DNA of 64,000 bases, taken from Mrakia gelida. Taxonomy: Eukaryota; Basidiomycota; Tremellomycetes; Cystofilobasidiales; Mrakiaceae. The notes beneath the pieces are model-generated. The model was not told where the DNA came from, made no database searches, and worked only from the letters and a program-made list of their open reading frames with translations. The stretch lies in contig BRON01000005.1 in NCBI GenBank assembly GCA_024345305.1, positions 1,798,001 to 1,862,000 on the forward strand, in the 5' to 3' direction. Positions 55,440 to 64,000 of the stretch are shown in pieces. Within the stretch, counting starts at the first letter, position 1. Every line of letters begins with the position of its first letter. A program made the position numbers and the translations under genes.

Positions 55440-56385
55440 ATGCCCATTTCCAAGAAGGTCAGTCGAGCTTTCCCTAGCTGTCGGGGCGCTTCCGCCCTCT
55501 TGATCAAAGCTGACCTTCGCTCTTCCTTCCCTCCTTCCCTTCGAACCTCAGGATCGAATCCAACGGTGAGCTTCCCATCCCTGCTTTTTAGCCTACGAGG
55601 TAGCTACTGATCTCTTCTACCTTGTTCATGTTTTTCAGAGAGCACAAGAAGCTCGATGCTCTTGGACTTCGAGCTCCCGTCAAGGCCAACGGAAACCCCG
55701 TCAAGGGTTCGTTCCCTCCTTCGTTCTTGCTCGTCGCCACAGCCCTCGCTGACCTCCCCCGCTTGTCTACACCTCTTTTTGACATCCTCAGCTGCTAAGC
55801 CCACCACTCTCGTAAGTTTCAACTTCCTCTGATCTCTTCTCGTGACGTTCTCGTCGTTCGTTCGTCTCGCGTTCTCGAGGGCTGAGAGGCATGCGGAGAG
55901 GACGTGTCGCTCTCGAGCTAGACACGCCCCTCTGAGGTCTAGGCATGCTTCAAGAGGGTTGTCGAGGTGAGCTTCGCTTTGGTCCGTTGAGGTTCGTGTG
56001 AAGGCGTGGCTTTGCTTTCTCGACGTGTGATCAAACTCGAGCTCGAGCTCACACCTTCCGCTTCAGCCCGCCTCGAAATCTTTGAGCTCACTTTTTCCCT
56101 CCTCTCTTCTGCTTGATCAAACAGTGCACCATCTGCAAGGGAACCTTCCGACTCGATCTCGCTTCCCAAATGGTTCTGCACGTGAACGCTAAGCACGACA
56201 AGAGTGAGCCCTTGTCTTCTCTTCTCTCTTCGTCTCGTCTCGAGAAGTTGAGCTTCGCGTCGAGCTCAACACTCGACGACGACCTTTCTCCCGAACAAGT
56301 CCTAATTCCAACCCTCCTTGCCTTGGTCTTCCCTTCTTCGTCAGGCACGTTCGCTATCTGCTTCCCTGGAATCACTCCCCCGTAG
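55440..56385 (+). CDS. Small zinc-finger protein, At2g23090/4F5-like
   Basis: Six short exons beginning MPISKK (ATG at 55440) and ending with TAG at 56383-56385 give 79 aa. A basic N-terminus (DRIQREHKKLDALGLRAPVK) precedes one C2H2-type finger, CTICKGTFRL with two His in VLHVNAKHDK, and a conserved tail CFPGITPP. This matches a small eukaryotic family of single-finger proteins with unclear, possibly RNA-related, nuclear function. The fourth intron (about 55815-56124, 310 nt) is long for this genome and contains a strong stem-loop around 55897-55933. Phases agree across all exons. Confidence 0.7.
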
Positions 56386-56931
56386 TGGTCTCCTTTCCGC
56401 TTCTGGGTTGTCGAGCGAGTTGGGTTGAGCGAGCGAGCTAGGGGAGGAGCGAGGAGGAGGGGATTTTGACTGGCCGAGACGAGACTTCACGACCTTTTTT
56501 TTAGATACACTAGACGATTGACACCATGGTTCTTTCACCTCACTGTTTCTCGGTGTTCGAAAGAGATTGGTGCTGAGGAGAAGGGAGGGAGGGAAGTCCG
56601 TCGCGCGTAGGAGGGAGTCGGAGCTGCTGCAGGTCTGCGAGAAAGCCCCTTCGCCTCTCAGAAAGTCAGGAAACTTTGCTCAGCTCTCTGCTGCTCCGGA
56701 TCTGTCTTCTCGCCCTCGCAAGCTGCAAGAAAGAACTCGAAGACGAGCCCTCTCTACCTCCTCTTCGCGACCAAGCCCTCTCGCGCAAGCAGCCTCGAAA
56801 TCGAGACCTCGACTCCGCTCGCCTCGCCTCGCCTCCCTTCCTTCCCTCACCCATCCACTCCATCCAACCCAACCCAACCCCTTTCCCCTTTCTCCCCCCC
56901 ACCCTACTCTCCCCTTAGCTCTCTCCTCAAA
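56386..56931. promoter_or_regulatory. Upstream region of mago nashi
   Basis: This is the 3' UTR of the zinc-finger gene then the promoter and leader of mago. The last 100 bases are strongly pyrimidine-rich (CATCCAACCCAACCC and C-runs). No exon supported. Confidence 0.4.
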
Positions 56932-58005
56932 ATGGCCGAAGAGAAGGATCCTTTCTACCTGCGATACTACACCGGACACATGGGCCAGCACGGACACGAG
57001 TTCCTCGAGTTTGAGTACTCCCAGGGAAGGCTGAGATACGCCAACAACTCTAACTACAGGAACGATTCGTTGATCAAGAAGGAGAGTGAGTACAAAACTC
57101 CCGGTTGGGGTCTTTCGGGGCAGGGAAGGGGGGGAAGGTGGGAGGGGATGGAAGGGAGGGAAGGGAAGGGAGGGAGTGGTCGAGCTTCCCTTCTCCATCT
57201 TGGGCTCCTTCCCCTCTTGTTCTCTCGATTCGAAGAGCTTGTTCGCCATACTGACGCTCTCTCGTGATGCTTGCGCTCGTGTTCGATCAGTGTACATCGG
57301 TTCCCTTCTCATCAAGGAGCTCAAACGGATAGTCGAGACCTCGGAGATCACCAAGTTCGTTCTCTCGACCTCCTTCCCTTCCCTTGAGCTCGCCTCCTCC
57401 CTCCCATCCCTTCCTTTCTAACCCCGCCTTCGCTTCTGTTCTTTGGTTTACAGGGAGGACGACTCAAAGTGGCCCAAGAAGGATATCGTCGGAAAGCAGG
57501 AGTTGGAGATCAGGGTTGGAAACGACCATATCTCGTTCGAGGTGCGTTCGCTCTCCTTCCTTCCCTTCTCTTGCAAGCTCGAACGCGAGAAAGCTGACCT
57601 TCTTTGTGCGTTGCGATGGGTGGTATGAGTACAGACTTCGAAGATCGGATCGCTGGTGGATGTTCAGGACTCGGAGGACCCTGAGGGACTTCGTGTGTTC
57701 TACTACCTCGTTCAGGATCTTAAGGTCAGCACCACCCTCCCTTCCTTCCCTCCGCTCCCCCTCCCGACCTCCTCTTCCTCCTGCTCTCTTCTATCTCTCC
57801 ACAAGCTCGGCGCTGACTTCGATTCTTCTCGCTTATCTGTTCTTGACATCGCAGTGCTTAATCTTCTCCCTCATCGCCCTCCACTTCAAAATCAAGCCCA
57901 GTTCGTTCCTCTCGCGCTCGACCTCTCCTTCCCTCCGCTTCCATCGTCTCGTCGAGCTGACCACTCCTCCCCTCTGCCTCTCTACTCTGTTCAACAGTCA
58001 ACTAA
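56932..58005 (+). CDS. mago: Mago nashi, exon junction complex core subunit
   Basis: Six exons give about 149 aa, the normal length. The start [20 protein letters not shown] and [20 protein letters not shown] are near-invariant in the family, as are [31 protein letters not shown] and the end [12 protein letters not shown]. The last exon carries only eight bases (TCAACTAA, 57998-58005). Mago pairs with Y14, locks eIF4A3 onto RNA upstream of exon junctions, and influences splicing, mRNA localisation and nonsense-mediated decay. Its presence fits an intron-dense genome with microexons. The gene is convergent with the MFS transporter gene. Confidence 0.95.
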
Positions 58006-58225
58006 GGCACCACCTGGACTCCCTCCGATCTCGTCTCGACTGGCTACTTCTCTCTTTTTGTACAACTCTACCTCTACAACGAGCGAATCTAAATGGCGAT
58101 TGCTCTCTCTCTCTCACCCTCGCCTCGCGTCCACCTTCGGACCCACCTCGACGTGCTCCGCACCGGGAATAGTCTATCAAAATAAGAAGGTACAACTCTA
58201 TGTTCCACACACACTGGTTCTACGC

Positions 58226-60773
58226 TCACTCCCTCTCCTCCTCGTCCCGCCTTCGACGACGAACTTCAACCTCCTCCTCGAGTTCCTTCCCCAGCTCAGC
58301 TCGCCCTTTGACCTTCGTAGCGAGGTAGATCGAGAGCAGAGAGAAGCTCCCGTAGAAGAGCCAGACGATGGGGAACTTCCATCGGTTTGAAAGAGCGTAG
58401 AGACCGCTGGAAAGAGCGAGATGAGGAGAGGGTCAGTGTCGGTTCGAACGAGACGACGGGAGAGTAGAGAAGAGGCGAAACTCACCCAGCGACCATAGGT
58501 CCCACGCTCCGACTTGCACAGGCGAGAAGCTGAGCAATAGCGTTCACTGCTCCTAGGGCAGATTTCTCGGGAGCGGCAGCGTTGAGGGCGATCATGTTGA
58601 GGCTGGAACGAAAACGAAGACGAGAAATCGAGTTGATGCGTCAGTCTTCGTCTCCTCCTCCAGATTTCGAGGGCGAGCTGAAAGGATGAGAAAAGCGAGC
58701 TTACGGGAATCCCATCGCCCCAATCCTCACCGTCGCAACGAGCGTTCCAACCCCGATCCACCTCCAAGTCCCAGCGGGCGTGAGGGCGATGAGAGGAGGG
58801 AGAGCGAAGACGAAGGGGTAGAAGGAGAGGAAGAGGATATAGAGAGGGGAGGTTCCGTGGTGGAAGTGAAGGCGCGGGAGGAGGAGGGTTTGGAAGAGGG
58901 CTCTGGAGAAAGAGGAGAGAGGATGGGAGTCAGTCGAGAGGAGAGAGAGACACGCGTGCGCGTTTAGGACGAAGACGAACGAGAAGATCCCTCCTAGCGA
59001 CATGATAGTTGCGATTTGGGTCGCCTGAGGATAGCGAGAGGAAGGTGATCAGTGGATTGACACAGGAGGAGTCAAAGAGTGGTCGAGGGAAAAGAACGAC
59101 GAACGGGAAGAGAAAGTCCACCATTCGCGGGCGAGGAGTACGCAAAGAGAACGAAGAGACAGTCGTACGAGTTGGCTGAAGCGAGGAGATGAAGAGAGGT
59201 TCGGTTTCAGATCCTCGAACCGGCAAAGTGGGAGAACTCTGGGTAGACTCACCGAGCCAGGAAAGAAAGAAGTAGGAGGTGAGGACGAGCTTGACGTTCG
59301 GCAGCTTGATCAAAGTCCAGAAGGTCCATTGCGTTGGAGCTGAGGGGTCGGCTAAAGATACAAGGGTAGCCTGAGTGAGGTTTGAGGGTGATGCTGAAGG
59401 GTGGTCGTGAAGGAGAGGGGAGGTTTCGGTTGCTGAAGGAGACGGCGACGAGGCGGACGCGATGGCTTGTCTCTTTTGGCGACGAAGCAGGACTTTGCGG
59501 TCGAGAGTCTGTAAGCGCCATTGAGGGTATAGATACGACGTTCAAGGGTCAGCGAAAAAGACATTGGGCGGTGACGGATAGGGAGCGAGACGCGGAGACG
59601 CGTCCTGAAGTGAGCGAGTAGACGGGACGCGAATCACTCACCTCCTGTAGCAAGGATCCCGTCAGGAGACTTCCGAGCAGCGTTATGGATCCGGCGATGA
59701 AGCAGGGGAGGAAGTAGGGATAGGCGGCGAGGAAGGGGTTGTTGTGGAAGATCGAGGGAAAGCGGTCGTTTGGACGAGACGTAAATCCTCCGATGAGCGG
59801 CCTAGGGAAAGGGTTCAAAGAGAGGTCAGCGCTTTTCTGAAGACAGGACAATATCGAATACGATGTAAAGAGCATGACTTACCCGAGAACTAGTCCCAGC
59901 GACCACTGAAGCGAGAAGAGAGGGAACGCGAGACCTTCGTTCGTCGAGTCCGTGACCTCTCCCAAAGCAGCCTTGATGACACTGGCATTTCCCGAGAGCA
60001 GTCCGTTCAGACCTCGAGCAAAGACCATACCCCAGAATGAGTTCGAGAGTCCACCGAAGAGGATGATGGAACAGGCGACGCCGAGCAGACCTACGAAGAA
60101 TGAGCGGTTGATGAGCTGAGTTTTATCTCTTCCCGAACGACGAACAGCGCTCACCAACGAGGATGACAGGCTTCCTTCCGACCCTGTCACTGAGAGACCC
60201 CCATCCATACACTGTGAAGACCTGAGCGGTCGCGAAGGCTCCCTCGATACTGCAAGGAGGAAGAGCAGTCGAGGTCAGTGTCGGCGACTTCCTTCGAGCT
60301 GCTCAAGCTAAAGAACGAGGACCTTACACTCCCGAGTAGAATCCCACGTCTGCTGGGTTCTTGACAATCCCAAGAGCTTCGACCGCCTCGTTGATGAAGG
60401 GGAAGATAACAGAGAAAGCGCTGCGAGAAGAGAGGTCAGGACATCACCGAGAGCAAAGACGGACCAGCTCAAGAGCTCCTTCCTTCGAGCGCAAACGGCG
60501 CACTGGGCTCACATAGGCTCAGCAAGACGGGCGATACAGAGAGCTAGCATCCTGCAGTACAGTGAGAGATGTTGATCAGTGTGAGGTTCGAAGAAGGAGG
60601 GCAGAGCAAGACGAGTCGAGGGGACGAACTGTTTCTTTGGGAGGGGGGTGGGTCGCTCCTGAAGCTGCCTGCAAGGACGAAAGGACCCAGTCAGCGGTGA
60701 GAATAGGCGAGGACCAAGTGGAAACCACTCACTTCCACTTTGAGCCATCTGGATGGTCTCCTGTAGAGGTCAT
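58226..60773 (-). CDS. MFS transporter, YCR023C/ZIF-like
   Basis: A multi-exon minus-strand gene starts [14 protein letters not shown] (60773) and ends in a basic-acidic tail [10 protein letters not shown] (stop at 58226). About twelve hydrophobic segments are visible. The major-facilitator signature between helices 2 and 3 is clear ([18 protein letters not shown]), and [18 protein letters not shown] and the helix 4-5 region [14 protein letters not shown] match the fungal group related to yeast YCR023C and plant zinc-induced facilitators. A long cytosolic loop lies in the middle (about residues 240-300, Ser/Pro-rich). Substrate cannot be told from sequence; it is likely in the plasma or vacuolar membrane. 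One CDS segment (about 58700-59000) is Pro/Leu-rich and its intron borders are uncertain. Confidence 0.8.
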
Positions 60774-61445
60774 GGTGGCGGAGAGGGAGAAGGAAGCGAG
60801 GACCTCTTTGAGCTCGAGATTGCGTCTCGCCTTCCTCCCATGAGAGAGCTCCAGAAAATATGGGAAATCCGTGGTGAAACTTTCTCTGAAAGAGCTGAGA
60901 CGCGATCATTGGCAGCCCAAGATCAAGATCGTGCGCGCAGAGACGTCCAGCAAAAAGTGGAGGAAGTGGGCTGATGGCTGTTGCGTCCCCTCCCTCCGCT
61001 CGCTCCCTTCGCCTTCTTCTTGAGATGCCATTTCCTGAGCTTCATGGGTATCTCTCTCACCGACGACCACAATCCTTATCGAGGCCTCGAGACTTCATGA
61101 GTTACTTCGTCCATCGCGATTTCGGCGAGCTAGCGTGACAGCGAAGAAAACGAAAACGCGAGCTGGTGATGTTTACTCTTCTTCAAGCTCCTCCCTCAGC
61201 TCCATTATTCGGCCCTCGTTCCATTTTGACGAGCTGAGTCTCTTCTTATCGCATGGACGCGTCGAATGGCTTACCAGGGCGTGTCGAATTTTCTTATCAG
61301 AGGAACCAAAAGTAAGATTCGGAGAGCTCGACCGACTTGAAATCAGGATATCAGCCCTCCGCCCTCCCTTCGCCTCCCTCTTCCCACCCTGACCTCCAAC
61401 CACTTCCTTCCCTTCCTTCCCTTTCCTTCTTTTCTCTCTTTAACG
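60774..61445. promoter_or_regulatory. Divergent promoter, MFS transporter and arginase
   Basis: The 672-bp gap between the two starts includes a pyrimidine-rich leader next to the arginase ATG. A GACGCGTCG site lies near 61257. No supported exon. Confidence 0.4.
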
Positions 61446-63271
61446 ATGGCTTCCAGCGCTTCCAAGTTCCTCTCCAGCCCCCCTACCATCCAGGTCATCG
61501 CCTGCCCTTTCAGGTGAGTCCTACGGGAAGAACCAAACGGGTGTGACGAGGCTCAAAATCTCGAAGCTCACAATCTTCCCTTCCCTCCCCTCCCCATCTC
61601 GCGCCCTCGTTCTTAGTGGTGGACAGGTACGTTCCTCCAGCAGCTCTTCAGAGCAACAGGGCTTTCTGAGGTCACGTCTGACGTCTTTCTCTCGGTTCTG
61701 TTGGATCTGTCTTGTTGGGGAGAACAGAAGAAAGGAGGAGTCGACGGTGCTCCCATCGCTCTTCTCGCCGCCGGCCTCATCTCTCAGCTCGAAGAGCTCG
61801 AGTGGAAGGTCTCCTTCAACGAGCCTCTCGCTGAGTCGTTCCTCTCGTGAGTCAAACCTTCACCACTCTCATGGGACCAGTTCGAGGGAGGGAAGGGTGG
61901 GCACGAGCCACCTGTCAAATTGACGTCCAACGAAAGAGAGCCGAGTCGAAGGTTCCAAGCTGACCTCTTTCGTCCTTCCCTCGCTCGATCTCTTCTTCGT
62001 TCTCCTTGGTGGAAACAGTCTCACGCCTGAGGAGGACGCCAACATCGGAAAGATGATCAACCCTCGAACCGTTTCCAAGGTCTGCAAGGAGGTCGGTCGA
62101 CTCGTCGGACAGGCGACCCAGGCTGGACATCTTCCTCTCACTCTTGGTGGTGATCACTCGCTCGCCATGGGAACCGTCTCTGTTAGTCTTCTTCTACTCT
62201 CGCACCTTCTGACTATCCTCTCGAGCTCTCGTTCCTGACTCGTACGTCTTCGCTCTCAACAGGGAACTCTCTCCAAGTACCCCGACGCCTGCCTCATCTG
62301 GATCGATGCTCACGCCGACATCAACACTCCCCTCACCACCGACTCTGGAAACCTTCACGGATGCCCCGTCTCGTTCCTCATGGGTCTCGAGGGAACCGAC
62401 GTCGCTCCCTTCAACGAGTGGATCAAGCCCTGCCTCGCTCCCTCCAAGATCGTTTACATCGGTCTTCGAGACATCGACGCGGGAGAGAGGAAGATCTTGA
62501 AGGAGAACAAGATCAAGGCCTTCTCCATGCACGAGGTCGACAAGTACGGTATCGGAAAGGTAAGCCTCTCTCTTCTTTCTCGAGCTCGCGAACAAGGAGC
62601 TGACCTCTCGCGTCTTTCCTTCCGTTTTCGTTTTCGAAGGTCGTCGAGATGGCTCTTGATCACGTCAACCCCAACAGGAACCTGCCCATCCACTTGTCTT
62701 ACGAGTGAGTGGACGCTACTCTCCTTTCGTTTGCCTAGTAGAGCCTGACCATCCGTCCTTTCCTCCTCGCAGCGTCGATGCTCTCGACCCTGCCGTCGCT
62801 CCCTCGACTGGAACTCCCGTTCGTCCTCTTCGTTGCCTCTTCCTTCCGCGACCGACACTGACGGTTCTTCTTTCTTCTCTATAGGTCCGAGGTGGTCTTA
62901 CCTTCCGAGAGGGACACTTCATTGTTGAATCGGTTTGCGAGACCGGTCTCCTCGTCGCGTGAGTCCTCGCGTATCGTTTCTTTCTTCGACGCGTCGAGAT
63001 TGAACGCGCGCTGACTTCCTCCCTCTCTCTCCGCCCTTCAGTCTTGACATCATGGTTCGTTCTTTTCATCCTCCGCCCGTCAGACTCGTCGAAGTTGTTC
63101 TACCACGAGGATCGTCGTGTCCTCGCGTCTTCTCTCGAACTGACGACCTCCCTTCGTTCTTCTCTTTCACAGGAGGTCAACCCTTCCCTCGAGGATCCCA
63201 TCTCGGTCGCCCAGACCGTCGCCGTCGGATGCTCCCTCGCTCGAGCTGCCCTCGGAGAGACCCTTCTCTGA
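61446..63271 (+). CDS. CAR1: Arginase
   Basis: Ten exons give about 315 aa. Manganese-binding motifs of the ureohydrolase fold are all present: [16 protein letters not shown] (Asp-Ala-His-Ala-Asp) and SYDVDALDP. Other family hallmarks are [16 protein letters not shown] at the N-terminus and [14 protein letters not shown]. It hydrolyses arginine to ornithine and urea in the cytosol, the first step in arginine use as a nitrogen source. Exon 2 is 10 nt (61617-61626) and encodes the conserved GGQ, and exon 9 is 13 nt (63042-63054) encoding ALDIM with its first codon shared. Both are in agreeing phase with neighbours and have CTGAC branch points on each side. Confidence 0.95.
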
Positions 63272-63787
63272 ACGACTTCGCCCTCGTTTGAACTCTCCTC
63301 CCTCCCTCTCCCCTCTCGTTTTTGTTTTTAAGCCTCCCCTCCCTCCCTTAGTTTCCCCTCCTCCCCCCTCCTACCTTGCTTTTGCTGTTCCCTAGTTCTT
63401 CCGTTTCTCCCTTTCTTTCTGCTGCAATTTCTCGAGTCACTCCATCGTCCGCTACTGTTGTTTTCGTTTTCTTGTCGAGCAGCCTCCTCGTTGTCTCTCT
63501 GCTATCGTTTCGCCTGCTGGTCCACGGCGCGTTCTCACTGCTGAATAACGAATTTTCTTCCTTCTTTCTCCACTCTTCTCGTGACATCCCCTGCAAGAAC
63601 AGAAGCGAAGATATGGAGAACAGCTTGGGCGACTTCGCGACGAAAGGAAGGAGAAGGAATCGAGAAACGTTGAGCTTCGATCCCAACGCCCAAACCCTTC
63701 TCTCGCCTCTCTCTCTCTCCTCCCTCCCTCCGTGCTCTCCCCTTGCCCTCATCGGGTTCTTCGTTCGACTCCGCCTCAAGCTCATCG
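63272..63787. other. Intergenic region
   Basis: This is the arginase 3' UTR, pyrimidine-rich to about 63520, followed by upstream sequence of the next gene. No exon seen. Confidence 0.4.
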
Positions 63788-63994
63788 ATGGAGGAATCTA
63801 TATCTTCCCGGAGTCGTTCTAGCTCTGATTCTTCGAGGTCGGAATCGTCCCCACCAGTTCCGAGTCCTTCTCCCCCTCGAGCAACGTTCGACTTTGAGCA
63901 CGAAGACGAAGGACCTTCCTCAACAATATGGACTCGCCCAAGGAACCGTCCCCGAGGACTTTCCCTTCCTGCCTCTCAGCATACAGCCTCAGGA
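63788..63994 (+). CDS. First exon of a further gene, cut by window end
   Basis: An ATG at 63788 opens a 69-codon phase-0 exon ending exactly at a consensus donor GTGAGT (63995-64000), the last bases of the window. The encoded part is Ser/Arg/Pro-rich and looks disordered (SSRSRSSSDSSRSESSPP, then TRPRNRPRGLSL). No domain is visible yet, so I cannot name it. The Ser-Arg richness would suit a nuclear or RNA-related protein, but this is weak evidence. Confidence 0.5.
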
Positions 63995-64000
63995 GTGAGT

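Noticed and set aside
1..64000. Transposons, CRISPR arrays, integrated viral genes, toxin clusters
   Set aside because: No transposase, reverse transcriptase, terminal repeats, spaced direct repeats, viral polymerase or toxin-like genes were seen.

Overview
This window is nuclear DNA of a fungus, most likely a basidiomycete of the Pucciniomycotina (Microbotryomycetes-like, an inference from style rather than from a search). The evidence is compact genes of roughly 1-2 kb in general with many short introns (about 70-150 nt), nearly all with a clear CTGAC/CTAAC branch point before a CAG/TAG acceptor, donors mostly GTGAGT or GTTCGT, pyrimidine-rich leaders before start codons, GC-rich C-ending codons, and a set of plainly fungal genes. 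I rebuilt each gene by joining exons whose reading phases agree. All exon limits are by-eye models without transcript support.

Layout, left to right: OST3/6 oligosaccharyltransferase subunit (+); small secreted Ser-rich GPI-type protein (-); 16-exon GPI-type cupredoxin (+); a ~170-bp tandem repeat; F-box-like gene (-) divergent from another F-box-like gene (+); small membrane ORF (+); a long gene-poor stretch with a 42-bp palindrome; mitochondrial asparaginyl-tRNA synthetase (-); F-box-like gene with an in-frame stop (+); FG nucleoporin NUP54/57 (-) divergent from a methyltransferase (+); F-box/LRR-like gene (-) divergent from a 22-exon UFD4/TRIP12-type HECT ubiquitin ligase (+); MYND-finger gene with a frameshift (+); F-box-like gene (-), paralogue of the one at 10.9 kb; a 17-exon gene of unknown function with several lesions (-); NOG2 ribosome-biogenesis GTPase (-) divergent from a complex I 9.5-kDa-type subunit (+); BTB protein (+); delta-12 fatty acid desaturase (+); small zinc-finger protein (+); mago nashi (+); MFS transporter (-); arginase (+); and the first exon of a further gene (+) cut by the window end.

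Most genes are independent housekeeping functions (glycosylation, nuclear transport, translation, ribosome assembly, respiration, lipid desaturation, arginine breakdown). A second layer looks lineage-specific: five F-box-like genes, a BTB gene, a MYND gene and the unknown 17-exon gene. This layer carries in-frame stops, homopolymer or dinucleotide frameshifts and ambiguous splice acceptors, so some members may be decaying or alternatively spliced.

The strongest unusual signals are extreme microexons (4, 6, 6, 10, 13, 14 and 14 nt, several encoding catalytic or structural residues), a palindromic decamer CGACGCGTCG that recurs far more often than expected and mostly inside introns, and four cases where an in-frame stop lies just upstream of a second in-frame splice acceptor. 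I see no transposon, CRISPR array, rRNA or convincing tRNA gene.
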